From positions 2,070,027-2,134,026 of the forward strand of contig NC_054390.1 in assembly GCF_001625195.1 (NCBI RefSeq): a stretch of 64,000 bases of DNA. The letters are read 5' to 3'. Positions 19,070 through 30,702 of this stretch are shown here, piece by piece. Under the pieces are notes generated by a model. It saw only the letters and a program-made list of their open reading frames with translations. It did no database searches and had not been told where the DNA came from. This stretch comes from Drechmeria coniospora (taxonomy: Eukaryota; Ascomycota; Sordariomycetes; Hypocreales; Ophiocordycipitaceae). Position 1 is the stretch's first letter; each line of letters opens with the position of its first letter. The position numbers and the translations under genes were made by a program.

Positions 19070-20173
19070 ATGTCTACCGCTGCCGATACTCTTCCTCCTC
19101 CTCCCAACAACAATAATGGCCCTGTTCGTGGCTACGCCTCGGACAAGGCGTCGGCCGTTCGGTCGATAGGCGGCTTTGCCGTCCAGGGAGACTCCTCGGA
19201 CGAGGAGTATAACGTCCCTGCCGCCGAGGCTCAGATGTGTTTGCCCTGCATCGAACGTCTGGTCCGTACCGGCGCTGCCTACTGCGAATATAGTAGCAGC
19301 AATGGCTGCACCACCTGCGCCTCGGCTCGGCGCAGGTACGAATAGATTCCGTACCTGCTGACGCCGTATCCGCGCCTCCGCCGCATTGTTTGCGAGCTCG
19401 TTCTTGCCGCCGCCGAAGGCGACTATATTGTTTCGGCTGCCCGTGCTAAGACGGCTGAATTGCCCGGCCGCTGCGTTTGCCTCTCCGCCCCGTTTCGCTA
19501 GCTTGCCGATACCTAGCGTAAGCTCTATAATACCGCCAGGACAACTCCCGCCGACGTTATCCCCGCCACTCCCCTTACCCCCGCCGGCGGTGCTGCCCGT
19601 AGTGCCGCTGCTGCGGCGCTGCCCTCGACTCCCGGCGACCCTATGGGTGCCCTGGTGCTGGCCTCGCAGGCCCTAACGCCGTCGCGCAGCGGTGGTATGC
19701 AGCAGCAGCAGCTGCAGATGCTAGTGCGCGGTTTTGCTAGCGCCGTGCAAGGCCTGCGCGACTATTAGGGCGCGCAGGACGCCCGGCTTAACAGCTTTGA
19801 GCTGGTGCAACAGCAGTAGTCGGGCCTTATGGCCGCGATCCACAAGGAGCTGGTTGCTGCCCGCCGCGCCCGCAAGGCGGGTGCGCCTCGTTCGCCCCGC
19901 CCCCCCGTCGGGGACTACGGTCCCCCTCCTCCCCCCGTCGCGCTACCGCCGACCGCTCCGGCCCGTCTCGTCTTGCTGCCGCCTCGCCCTCTACCGCCCC
20001 CAGTGGAAGTTGCGCCCGCTGCGTCCTGTTTGCGGACGGCCTCCCAGCGCTGGCCCCGCCCCTTTACCTTTCGTCCTCAGTTAAGGATAACTCGAGCGAG
20101 TTGCCGCCTCCCCCCGGCCGTTAAGGGCCCAACGTTTATGCACTACAGCGCTAAGACTTCGTCTTACTTGTAG
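19070..20173 (+). pseudogene. Opposite-strand accessory gene of Gyp-1: cysteine motif plus proline-rich protein
   Basis: Lies between pol and the 3' LTR, antisense to gag-pol and converging with it (pol ends near 20344). One frame of about 367 codons from ATG 19070 to TAG 20171 is broken by five TAG codons, as expected from CAG. The N-terminus MSTAADTLPPPP leads to a GDSSDEEYNVP acidic segment. Residues about 60-92 follow as C-x2-C-x11-C-x7-C-x2-C, with a Tyr where G3 keeps a sixth Cys six residues on. A Gln-rich segment near GGMQQQQLQ comes next, then a basic RRARKAG stretch and a proline-rich tail with DYGPPPPPV. Homologues lie in G1, G3 and G4. No known function; the cysteine spacing suggests zinc binding. 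Confidence 0.82.
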
Positions 20174-20343
20174 CGCCCCGATTGGGGCTAGGAATTCTTT
20201 AGGGCCGACCTAGGTCCTTTGTTTTAAGACGTTCCGGTTTAGGACGGAGGAGTTATTTGCGCCCCTTTCGGGCTGGTTAAATGCAAGCCGCACCAACGCC
20301 GTTGTTGCAAGGAGACTGGTCCGTTGTAAGTAAGTGCGCTACC

Positions 20344-23300
20344 CTATTTTTGCTCGTAGTCTGCCAGTGCTTTAGTCTCCTATAGATTTTCCAGCGGTTC
20401 CTACGTAGGTTGGTTATGCCTGGCCCATTTGACCAGGATATTGCGGCGCTTACCTTACCCTCTTGCGTTCTTTGCGGCTAAGATTTCCTCTATAATATAC
20501 TCTTCCTACGGTACGCCGTCCTCGTCCTCTACTAAGAGCGGCCCTAGCTCTGTATTCGTTAAGGCTTAACTAGGTAGCGGATCCGTTGCGGCCCGCTCTA
20601 CTAGGTCTACGTAAAAGGTAGGGTGCATGCCTTAAGGGACATCCAGCGTAACAGTTAGGGGGGTCGGTACGGCTACGACCGTATACTTAGCTATTACCCA
20701 GTCTAGCTTCTTAGATAGGCGTAGAGACTTTATATAGCGTAGACTTAGCTATACCTTGTCCCCTACCTGGAAACGCTCCGCTAGGCGCTGGTAGGAGTTT
20801 AATTCTTCCTCCAAGCGTTGCTGTGCAAATGCAATTACCGCCTGGGCCAGCTTAGTGCCTTCGCGCAGGCGCTGTACGAACGCTACTACTCGCCCTTTAC
20901 CCGTAGTTGCGCTTAGGGTGGGAGCTTCCACCCGTTGTACTGTATTGACTTTGTATCCCAATAGGAGACTGTTCGGGCTTATACCGGTAACGGAAGAGTC
21001 CCTACTATTTAGCGCTAGCTGGTATGCCGCTAGATGGTCCGGCCAGTTAAATTGGTCGAACGCTATAAAGGTGCGTAGGATTGCTTAAACTTCTTAGTTC
21101 GCTCGTTCCGTACCTCCGTCTGACTGCGGGTAATATGCTGTAGACAGCCGCTGTTCGATCCCGACAATACGGCATAACGTTGCCTAGAACTGGCCGACCC
21201 AGTCTGATCCTCGGTCGGATATAATGTATTCCGGGAACCTACGGAAACGCTACTAGTACTCCTTAAACCGTTCGGTATACGCTTCTACCGTTATAGACGT
21301 TATAGCTTCCAGCTGTACGTACTTGGACAGCCTGTCTGTAAGTACTATTATGTACTGTAGCGCTTGTTTGTCTTGTACGGGTAGCTCCGTTATAAAGTCC
21401 ACGGAGATCTATTTCCAATATCTATCCGGCGGCTCAATTTACCGCAGTAGGCCCTAGCGGTGCTGCCTACTCTTGTAGCTGCGGTAGTAGTAGTAGTTCC
21501 GTACAAATTGCCCTACCGCTGCCGATATGTAATCCCAGTGGTAATTCCTCTTTAGCGCTGCGAATATAGTATTTCGTCCTAGGTGCCCCGAGATAGGGGA
21601 GTTATGGACTTAGTGGATAACGCGTATAGTTAGCGGTTCCCACGATAGTAGCTATAGGCGCCCTCGGAACTATAGTACACCGTACGCGTTAATGGTGCAG
21701 TCGGCTACCTATTCCCGCGTATCTGCTTCGTCCGGGAACTTACGGTCTCCGCGACGTATAGTATCTAGACGTACTGCATACGTCTGGTCCTTAATAACTG
21801 CCTGGTCCTATAGCTCCTGCAAGCTAGTGTCGTGGAATAGCCGTAATCCTGGTAGTAGGTTGCTAGGCGGTTGCTCTGCGGGCGCGCTGCGGGTGCTCGG
21901 CGAACTTCCGAAATTGCTGATTGATATAGGTTGTAATACTTGTATAGTTCGGGGTTAGTGCTCTACGTCCTACTGCCTGCGTAATAGTGTATCTAGCCGT
22001 TGCGCTTAAGATCCCGGCCTGTACTGTAAATGAAAGTTAAACTGCAAGAGCTTCTCAGCCCACCGTGCCTGGCGCTCCGAGATTTCCCGCGGTCGGGTAA
22101 AGTATTCCAGGTTCTTGTGGTCGGTTAGAACTGTAAACGGTACGGATACCCCTTGCAGGTCTGCCTGCCATGCCTTAAGGCAGTGCACTACTGCCAAGAG
22201 CTCCTTGTCGTGGATTGTATAATTACGCTTTGCGGCCGTTAATTTTGCCGAATAGTATGCGACCGGGCGCAAGATGCCTTTCTCGTCTACCTGTAATAGG
22301 CATCCTCCTAAAGCCGTACTGGAACAATCTGCCTCTACGAACGTTAGTCTCTCTGTATCCTATTGTACTAGGATCGGGTGCGATATAAATAGTCGCTTTA
22401 GTTCTTCGAACGCATTATCCTCGTCGGTAGTCCAGCGGAACGACTGCCCCTTGCAAGTAAGCTAGGATAGGGGCGCTATTAATTCCGCGAACTAGGGGAT
22501 AAATTCCCGGTAGAAGTTAGCAAACCCTAAGAAACTGCGTACCCCTCGGACGGTCCTTGGTGCCTTCCAGTTGCGGATAGCGGCTATCTTTGCTGGGTTG
22601 GTCCGGATTTCCACTCCCGCCTAAACAATATAGCCTAGGTACTTAACTTCCTTAACTGCAAAGGCGCACTTGTCTAGGTCTAAGTATAGACCTGCTTTAC
22701 GTAGGTATTGAAGTACCCCTTTTACCTTCCGAATATGGTCCGCCTTGGAGCCGCTTGTATACACTAAGATATTGTCTAGAAAGGCCGTTACAAAGTTACC
22801 TAAATTAGTTCCGAGTACCCCGTTAATGTAACGCTGGAATGTTGCGGGAGCGCCTATAAGTCCGAACGGGTAGACCAGCCATTCAAATAAGCCGAAGCGG
22901 GTGCGGAATGCCGTAAGGTGCTTGCTGCCGGGCGCAATACGGATCTTATAGAAGGCTGCCCGTACGTTGAGTTTCGTAAACCAGCGGGATCCTAACAGGG
23001 AGCGCAACGTTTCCTTTATTAGCGGTAGGGGATACCTATCCTGTATTGTAATCTTGTTTAGTGCGCGGTAATCTATGCAAAGGCGCCAACCCCCCCCCGG
23101 TTTCTTGGTTAGGAGGATCGGTACCGCTACCGCTGAGGAGCTAGTACGTATCCACCCTTTGTCCAACAATTCGGTAATCTACTGTCGTACCTCCAACAAC
23201 TGGTCCCGTAGCATATTGTACAATGGTCCCTACGGTAGCTCTGGGGGTTCCCCGTTGGGCCCGGTTTGCAGCTTGATGTGGTGGTCCCTCAGTCCCCGGT

Positions 23301-25151
23301 GCGGAGGAAGGCCGGAGGCCTGCGCCTTATCGAATAAGTCGGCAAACTCCTTTAGGTAGGCGGGTAGGTGTCCCTCCGTCCTACTGGGCTTGGGGCTTGG
23401 TGCTACTTAGCGGAGTGCTGCCGAGATCTCCATTAAGTTGGTAACTACCGCTTGGCTCTCCGGTTCGGCCATAACAGACGAAACAGTTGCGATCTCGAGG
23501 TTGTAGCTACCGTACTGCAGCCGCGTATCTACTGCTTGTACCACCTGGCCCCCTGCCGCTCTAATTGTAAGGCGGCGTTCGGCTGCGTGCAGGTCGACAC
23601 CGCGGTATTCCATCCACGGTAGGCCCAGTATTGCATCTCGGCTAAGGCCTGGCACTACGTATAGTACTGCTAGAGACTCCCAGCCGTCTATATTAAGCGT
23701 AACTCGTACTATGTGCGAGATATATGGATGTACCTCCGTTGGGCCGCCCCGGCGGCGTATTACTGCTACGGCTATCTTTAACCGGCGCCGTACCGGTAGT
23801 GGAATAAGCTTAAGGCGCAGACTTTGGGCCGTACGTTCGCTGATTGCGCTATAACAATCGCAACCGCAATCGATTTAAACGTCTAAGAAACGGGTAGAAT
23901 TTACAAGCGTTAGGATAAGGAACGGCAGCCTATCCAACCGCGCCTCGATATCCTAAAATTGCTTCCTCCAACGCTTGGTCCTCCCGCTTTAGTCCTTATC
24001 TATACCGTCTTGCCCCTGCGCAAGACTTAGCTCGGGGGCGCTTCGTTTTCCAAAAACTAGTCTAAGGATTCCTCCTATGCGTTCTCCCTCTCTGTATTTA
24101 CCCGATAAATGGATAGATTTTGTACCGGTCGCGCTACGGGCCGCATTTTGCAGTCTTTAATAAAGTACTGCTTGGATCCGCAGCGTAAATAAGCGCCCTC
24201 CTCCTTGCGCGCGTTAATTGTACTGCAGGGGACCTAAGTTGCACGCTGGCTTAACGACTGCCCTAGGCTGGTCCTTATTCCTTAGGTTGCTAGGCGACGG
24301 CGCCCTACAGTTGCTGCATTAATGCCCGTTATCCGTGCGTTACCGTCCTCGTCCGTTATAGGTTTTGTCGGGGCTGTTGCACGGCCGTAGCGGTTCCGGT
24401 ATTTCTCCTCCAAGCGGTACGATTCAATATCTACCGCAATGCTACGGTAAATATTAACGGCCGCCTTGTAACTGTCTCGTGGGATATTGCGCCCAATACT
24501 GCTATCCCGCATAGTCTTATTGAGCGCGCAATGCAGCTTAACGAGTTTAATTTCGTCGGGCCAATTCATTCCCCCAGCCAACGCCAGCTTTTGTTCGAAG
24601 CGCACGTAGAATGAGGTAAATACCTTATTGCTTGCTTGCTCTAGTTGTTCGAGCTCGGTCTACGCTATCTCCATCCGATAAGGGTTGGCGAAAACGGATT
24701 CGAGGTAAGCCAAGAATTGTAACGGGTTGTACTGGTACGACGGCCCTGCTTCGAAGAAGGCTGTAATGCGGGACTGAATCTTGGGCGCTAAGCACTGCCA
24801 GACGAGCATCCACTGGTCCTTGTCGGTACCGATAAACTTGCGGTCGGTAACTAGCTTGTGGGCCATAAGTATCTTCCAGGCTGTAAACGTAGTCTTATCT
24901 CCATCGTATGGTACCCCTGTTGGTATTGGTTTACGTCGGACTTGGGGAAGTATTGCTGGGCCATTGACAGTTAAGGGGGTCCGTACCGATCCCGACGTAG
25001 TACCGGGCTGCGCCTCCCGGGACGCTTGGTGCTGCATTACCGTAGCGATTTGCTGGCGTAACTGCTGGATTTCTGTAAACCAGTCGGGTGGTAGTTGGCT
25101 AGCGGTAGCATTTTGTTCGCTAGGTAGTGCGTTGTTGTCCTGTTGATCCAT
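20344..25151 (-). pseudogene. G2 gag-pol (chromovirus polyprotein), RIP-inactivated
   Basis: ATG at 25151, 53 bases inside the LTR edge. Gag runs to about 24280 (conserved TFTAWKILMAHKL, FLAYLESVFANPYR) and continues in frame to a zinc knuckle near 24150-24205 with one Cys and the His changed to Tyr. The protease active site reads I-D-C-G near 23870. RT is 22621-23169: IDYRALNKI, motif A as L-N-V-R-A-A-F, YPFGLIGAPATFQRYIN, catalytic F-L-D-N. RNase H is 22006-22272 (HDKELLAV, TDHKNLEYF). Integrase spans about 20750-21700 with C-terminal GDKVWLS. A chromodomain (EEYIIEEIL, then ILVKW) lies near 20390-20520; it should guide integration to marked chromatin. Confidence 0.93.
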
Positions 25152-25192
25152 TGTTCAATAGTCTGCGGCCTACTGCTTGCCGTAACGAAGGG

Positions 25193-25203
25193 AGGTTTCT
25201 TAA
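25193..25203 (-). other. Self-priming PBS of G2
   Basis: On the minus strand TTAAGAAACCT, one base from the LTR. It is an exact complement of AGGTTTCTTAA inside the LTR (minus strand of 25254-25264). The geometry is identical to G1 and G3. Confidence 0.8.
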
Positions 25204-25204
25204 A

Positions 25205-25405
25205 TGTTATGGAGTCACTAGTACTACCAGTATCTAGTGGTCGGAAATAGTTGTTAAGAAACCTACGGAACACTAACTTAAGGTACGAGGCATTGGAGTA
25301 CTTATACTCCAATGCCTGCTTAGTCATAGGATACGAGTCACGTGCGGTAGCGCGTAGCTCTATCCTAGGACATAGCTCTATTAGGCAAAGCCTAATATCA
25401 TAACA
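25205..25405 (-). repeat. 5' LTR of G2
   Basis: 201 bp, with intact TGTTATG start and CATAACA end on the + strand. It is the least damaged Gyp-1 LTR and includes the 12-bp-stem hairpin upstream of the inferred transcript start. Confidence 0.95.
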
Positions 25406-25484
25406 TTACTAATAGTATAATTAATTTACTAGTCCGTATAATATACTTCTACTATCCCCTCCTTTAGTATATTAATTGCAAAGA
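25406..25484 (+). repeat. 5' LTR of CB, part 2
   Basis: Resumes at the TTACT duplication and runs to TTGCAAAGA. Together with 17710-18371 it gives the 736 bp found in the 3' LTR. Confidence 0.93.
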
Positions 25485-25498
25485 GGTTATAAGCTCGG
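25485..25498 (+). other. Primer-binding site of CB
   Basis: GGTTATAAGCTCGG directly after the LTR; it is the initiator-Met half-tRNA type site seen in C1 with one further C to T. Confidence 0.7.
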
Positions 25499-25532
25499 AA
25501 GGACTACAATTAATCCCCTAGAATTAATCTAT

Positions 25533-25792
25533 GCAACTTACTAAGTCGCCTACTAATACTATTAGTATATTGTATAAGAACAACCTTTATAACTTACTAA
25601 GTTACCTACTAGTACTACTAGTAATTCTTAGTTAAATTCTGTAACTTACTAAGTTACCTACTAGTACTACTAGTAACAATTAATCGAATCCTATAGCTTA
25701 CTAAGTTACCTACTAGTATTACTAGTAATTCTTAGTCGAACTTTATAACTTACTAAGTTACCTACTAGTACTACTAGTAGTACTTGGTCTCT
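25533..25792 (+). repeat. Leader tandem array of CB
   Basis: Five imperfect copies of a unit of about 55 bp. Each contains AACTTACTAAGTT and CTAGTACTACTAG, both odd palindromes with a TACTA centre. It lies between primer site and gag start. The Cop-C element C5 has a cognate array at about 50509-50845. Confidence 0.88.
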
Positions 25793-25898
25793 AAGCTATA
25801 GCTCTCCTTCCTACTAGTACTACTAATAGGAGACCTAACTACTAGTATTACTAGCTAGGTAAGTAAGGTAAGACTAGAATCTAGTTACTAACTAGAAA

Positions 25899-26870
25899 AT
25901 GGATCCTAATAACTAAGGTCAGAAGACTAACCTATTGGAAATTAAAAAACATCTACGGGAACAATAAATATAAATCGATAAACTACTACAGTAACTTAAT
26001 ACTATTATCCTAAGAATACAAGAACAACTAGATTTAATAGAGTCTACCCTTAGTACTAGTACTAGTATCAATAGGGTAAAGGAAGGTTATTCTAACTATG
26101 CATTAAATAAAAAGGTATTTAATTTCCCTAAATATGCAAAACTTAAAAGTACTAAGAACTATAAGCTATAGGAGCAATCCCTAGTAATATACCTTTAAGC
26201 CCTTAATCTAGAAGGCTTTTTGGATAAACCTTTAATAGTATCTAGCTTTTTAGGTAGGAACCAAGCCAATCTACTTATACTATTATAGGATAGCTATTCG
26301 AAAGAAATCTTAGTATTAACTGTATATATTAAAAATCCAACTTAAATTCATGTATTGTTGAAAAAGTATTACTGCAAAGGCCATAAAGCTAAGCGTTTTA
26401 ACCTATATAAGGCCTACTATAACCTTATATTTAAGGGGTATAAAGGAATACTTAATGCATTTAATACTAAATTTAATAGTTAACTTACCAGGCTACTATT
26501 AGCTAGAGCAATAATTAATCCATTAGACCAGACTAATTATTACCTTATATTAGTTAAACCTATATTTCTATATTAGGTAGCTATTTAGGAAAATAACCTT
26601 ACATTTTCTAAAGCACTGGGACTTTAATTGGATATCTTTAATTTATAATACCTTATGGCTAACTTAATAAAAGAAAATGGAAACTCTAGTACTACTAGAA
26701 CGAATATATTTAGTTACTAAATATCCTAAGGACCTAAGAAAAAGAAGAAAGAAAATAAGTCCAATAAATCCAACCAATTACGTTAATCCAATAAATCGGA
26801 CCAATCCAAGAAATCCAATAATTCTAACCAATCGACTAAGCAACCAAAGGATACTACTAGTTTCCTAATT
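25899..26870 (+). pseudogene. gag: CB gag remnant
   Basis: ATG retained at 25899, but an in-frame TAA follows within a few codons. The gag core KYAKLKSTKNYKL, the counterpart of the C1 sequence, is visible near 26135-26165. An Asn-Pro-rich low-complexity tail (about 26760-26835) replaces the Asp-Pro repeat of Cop-A. No Cys-His box is seen. Confidence 0.75.
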
Positions 26871-26929
26871 AGTAACTACAGCCTAACTATTGGCTATATA
26901 GACTTACCTAGTTCCTACTAAGAATTAAA

Positions 26930-27500
26930 TACCGATTCTATATAAGAATTAAAGATATTACCCAACTTAAATAATATCGGTATACTATATAGTATTACTA
27001 ATACTAATATATACAATAAGGGCCTAATCTATAATACTAGCTCGACTTATTATTTAGTAAATAATCAGTCTAAGTTTACAAACTTCCAACTAATTACAAA
27101 ATCCTAGTTGGAACTAATTATAACTAAAGGTAGTCCTATCTACCCTAGTGGAATTAGGAATATAGAATTTACAGTATTAATTAATACTAATCTACTTACC
27201 TATAGTACTCTTGTACTATAAGAGGTACTATATATTCCGAAACTAAAAGTTAATATTATTAGTAGGATACGTTACTATAGATTAGGGGGAATACTTATTA
27301 AGGAATCCCTATATAACTCAAACCGTAAAGTATACGGCCTACTAAACTTCCAGAAGCATAGCTTCTTTTTACAACAAGAAGGTCTAGATATACCTACTTT
27401 AAATAAGCCGAATTTAGCCTATTTCAGCTACTACAGTAGCTACGGAATAGTAGTAGAAATTCCTTTGCAGCAACCTTCCTAGGCCAACAAGGCAGAAGAC
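26930..27500 (+). pseudogene. CB protease remnant
   Basis: Aligns with the C1 and C4 protease. The active-site triad reads N-T-S in YNTSSTYYLVNNQ near 27030, so both the Asp and Gly codons carry G to A. The following YPSGIRNIEF and LYIPKLKVNIISRIRYY segments are readable. Confidence 0.82.
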
Positions 27501-27507
27501 TTTACGG

Positions 27508-27620
27508 CACCTAAATCGGTACCTAGGTCGGCACCTAGATCGGTACCTAGGTCGGTACCTAGATCGGTACCTAGGTCGGCACCTAGTTCAGTACTAAGAC
27601 CGGGACCTAGACCAAGACCA
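27508..27620 (+). repeat. 12/24-bp coding repeat in CB
   Basis: Tandem units around CGGTACCTAGGT encoding PRSV/PRSA tetrapeptides in the pol frame. It corresponds to the 24-bp minisatellite of Cop-A and the array at 48676-48785 in C5. Confidence 0.85.
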
Positions 27621-27809
27621 AGTCCTAGCCCAACTACCAGTTCGGCTAGTTCAAGGGACCTTACTAAGGCTACCTTATATAAAGACCCTATAGAGGACCT
27701 AGTCCCTATAGAGGCAACAGACCTACTAGCAGTACTAACTACTAGTACTAAGGAACAGGCTATTCCGACTACTAGTACGGAATCCAGTAACTAGTCTTAC
27801 CAAAGACTA

Positions 27810-28575
27810 TTGCAATAAGTAGGCATTTAGTATATTCGACTAGAATATATTAGTTTACTACTCTTAAAAAAGACTAGTAAAATTACTAGTAGGCTACCTA
27901 ACTTTATATCTATTAAGGTTACCGACTTCTAATGCATTACTTATATACAGGTAAAATCTATAAGACGCTAGTTAAGGGAACTAATTAAGGACCCAGACTA
28001 TATACTTAACTTAATTAAAGGGGATATATTTAGGATTAAACCTATATCCTATAATTAAAAATCTATTGGATTAATATTAATTAATCGAAAATCCTAATTC
28101 CGTTAGGTATATATCCTACCTAATAAGGAAGGACTAATAATTCTCCAAGCTATAAAGAACTTCTTTTAAAGCCTAAAAATATACTATAGCTATTACCTAA
28201 AAAGGCTATTCTATAATAGAGGACCTAAAATCAATACATTATTACAGGACTAGTTAGGTACTAAAGAAATACTAATTAATACGTCTTACCTATATACCCC
28301 TAAACAAAACGGACTTACCGAACGGTCTATACAAGTTATCCTAGACCGGCTATAAGTAACTATAATTTAAGCTGGCCTCCTACTTTTCCTCTAGTCTACT
28401 ATACTTCCTACTATAGTTAACCTAGTTAACTATACTGTAATTACCAATAGGGACCTAAGCCCCTACTAATTACTTAAGCAGGAACTATAAGGGCTAAAAA
28501 TACTACTAAACCTTACAGCCTATAAGGCTATTAGTACCTACTATAAAGTCCTAATCCCTTATTAGAAACGGATTC
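27810..28575 (+). pseudogene. CB integrase remnant
   Basis: Readable segments in order: H-I-R-L-x-Y finger remnant, INRKS strand, a D-R-G-like block near 28215 read as NRG, the YTPKQNGLTERS segment with the catalytic Glu near 28300-28325, and the NLTAYKAIS C-terminal part. It contains many TAA/TAG codons. Confidence 0.83.
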
Positions 28576-28839
28576 AAAGTACTAAATTAGTACAACGCAC
28601 AGAACCAGTAAGGCTACTAGTAATACTAGGTTCAAAAACATACCTTATATATATACCTTCCAGAAGGGCAGTTATAAAAACTACCTTCCTAAAAATCCTA
28701 AAAGGTATTAGCCCTATCTCCTAAGGACTTTAATAACTATTAAGTCCTAGTCCCTAAGGACTAGAGTTAGAGGGGGAAATTAAAATAGAAGATTATATTT
28801 ACAAAATACCTCTAGTCCCTAAACACCTAGGGAAACAGA

Positions 28840-28995
28840 GGGGGTTAATAGACCTACTAGTCCTACTAGGACCAGTAGACTTACTAGTCCTACTAGGACT
28901 AGCAGACCTATTAGGACTAGTAGACCTACTAGACCTACTAGGACTAGTAGACTGCAAGAAGCTAACGGACTAACTAGTCCTACTAAAACTAGTAC
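28840..28995 (+). repeat. Degenerate 45-bp-type repeat in CB
   Basis: Short units rich in CCTACTAGTCCTACTAGGAC encode RPTSPTRTS-like repeats with one longer RLQEANG unit. The array is shorter and less regular than in C1 or C6. Confidence 0.8.
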
Positions 28996-29104
28996 AATAA
29001 AGGGGGTCCTAGCCCAGCCAATAGAGGATCTACTAAATACCTCCCTTCTATATGTACTAAAACTAAAATACAACCCTAACTTAATAGATTTCAACCTAAC
29101 GTAT

Positions 29105-29459
29105 TGGGTCCAGGACCTATACTATTAAGCCAAAGCAAAGCAAATACTAATTAGTAGTAAGCCTAGTAACTAAAAGTAGGTACTTAAGTTAGATAATAAA
29201 GACCAATAGATAAGTACTATATTCTTAGAATTCTAGTAACTTATCTAGGTAGGGGTATTTTACTTTATTCCTCTTAAAGAAATACTAACTAGTTGGAGAC
29301 TTCTAAAAAGCAAACTTATACTATAAGTCAAAAAGGATTAGCAAAATAACCCCGTTAAATTTAAGATACAACTAGTAGCTAAGGGATTTATGCAAATTGA
29401 AGGTCTTAACTATATAGAGACTTTTGCAACTACTAGTATTCTACCTACCTAAAGGATAC
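29105..29459 (+). pseudogene. CB RT remnant, part 1
   Basis: Start of RVT_2 RT, including LVAKGFMQIEGLNY near 29370. It is cut by C4 at GATAC (29455-29459) and resumes at 52870. Confidence 0.85.
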
Positions 29460-30388
29460 TGTTAAAATTACTAGTATTTATACTAGTAAGACTACCCAAA
29501 TAGGATACTATCCTATGTGTATTACTACTTGCAATACCTAGCAGCAGTACTACTACTTACCTATATACTACTACTGTACTGTACGTATAAGTAGTATATT
29601 GAGTTAACGAATTGTACTTGCTATACAAATTCTCCTCGCCCCGACTTAGTACAACTAATGGCAGTACTACTGCCCAGCCAATTTACTACTGTTGCACATT
29701 ACGTACAAGTAGTACTTAGTCGACCAAGCAAGATTATTAATCGGGCCGTTAATTAACGCGCTCTCAACTACTACTAGTAGTTGCCCGCCAACAGTACTAC
29801 TGTTGCGCGGAAGGACCTACCTAACTGCAACTAGTAGTTGCTTGCTAGTAGTACTACTACTGGCCCGCTCGACTACTGCAGTACTACTGCTGTACTATTG
29901 CGACCGAACCCTAATACTAATTAACCCTACTAGTTGCAACTAACTGGCAGTATAACTTAACCAGAGTATTTAGAGCTATATTAAATACAAGCAGATTGTT
30001 CGGAGATATATTGGATGGAATTAGATAGAATTCCAATATATATACATTACACTAATTAAGGTACTACCTCTTAGGTATAAAATAGTCCTCCCTTTCCTAC
30101 ACTCTTAGATAGTTAGGAATAGAATACATACACAAGTACGCAATATGCATGCGTAAGTAAGCATAAGAAATACAATAGTCTTTCTTTTTAAATTGTCCCT
30201 TAGCACTACTATTTGACTTATTTAAATCTATATTTCTCGCCCAGTTACTAACTGGTGCACTTCCTGCTGTTAACAATAGCCTTAATTAATATCCATTTTG
30301 GATAGTCCGTATAACTGAACTTCTACTGTGCACCCTTCCTATTTTACCCCTTTTATTCCAAGAGTTAATTCCCCTTTTATTTTCAAGA
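29460..30388 (+). repeat. 5' LTR of C4
   Basis: 929 bp, TGTTAAAATTACTAG to TTTTCAAGA. It differs from the 3' LTR at 51941-52869 by transitions only, as far as compared. Confidence 0.94.
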
Positions 30389-30402
30389 GGTTATAAGCCC
30401 GA
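30389..30402 (+). other. Primer-binding site of C4
   Basis: GGTTATAAGCCCGA directly after the LTR; same initiator-Met half-tRNA type as in C1. Confidence 0.7.
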
Positions 30403-30439
30403 AAGGACTACACCAAAATCCCCCGGAACAATCAACCCA

Positions 30440-30655
30440 GCTACCAATACAATAAGTACTACTTATTGTACTTCCTAACGCACTTCTGCTATAAGTACTA
30501 CTTACTGCAATTCCAGGAAATTAATTCAACTGCAGCACCCAGCTACCAATACAACAAGCACTACTTATTGTACTTCCTAACGCACTTCTGCTCGTCTAGC
30601 TACTAATACAACAAGTACTACTTATTGCAACTACTAGTACTACTAGTACAAAGGT
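30440..30655 (+). repeat. Leader repeats of C4
   Basis: Three CAGCTACCAATAC-type blocks, each followed by a TACTA palindrome such as CAATAAGTACTACTTATTG (30450-30468), then ACTAGTACTACTAGT before the gag start. Confidence 0.82.
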
Positions 30656-30702
30656 AAAACCGAAAATCTAGTTGCTAACTAGATTGTATCTATATTTTCA
30701 AA

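Larger units (their letters stand above)
18372..25405 (-). mobile_element. Ty3/Gypsy chromovirus G2 (Gyp-1), least damaged copy
   Basis: A 7034-bp element on the minus strand with 201-bp LTRs, flanked by TTACT (18367-18371 and 25406-25410). It keeps the longest open stretches in the window and a GC-rich 3' part. Reading from 25405 downward: 5' LTR, self-priming site, gag-pol with chromodomain, 3' region with a plus-strand gene, 110-bp duplication, A-tract, purine tract, 3' LTR. The LTRs differ at about six sites, all transitions. It is the reference for G1 and G4. Confidence 0.95.

Noticed and set aside
24781..25146. 121-codon plus-strand ORF in G2
   Set aside because: Antisense of conserved gag; no independent conservation in G1 or G3.
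25037..25327. 96-codon minus-strand ORF starting in the G2 LTR
   Set aside because: It spans LTR and primer site in a different frame from gag; the equivalent region in G1 is not open and nothing supports translation.
25533..25792. CRISPR-like regular repeats in the leader
   Set aside because: Units are adjoining, imperfect and without unique spacers; context is a eukaryotic retrotransposon leader.
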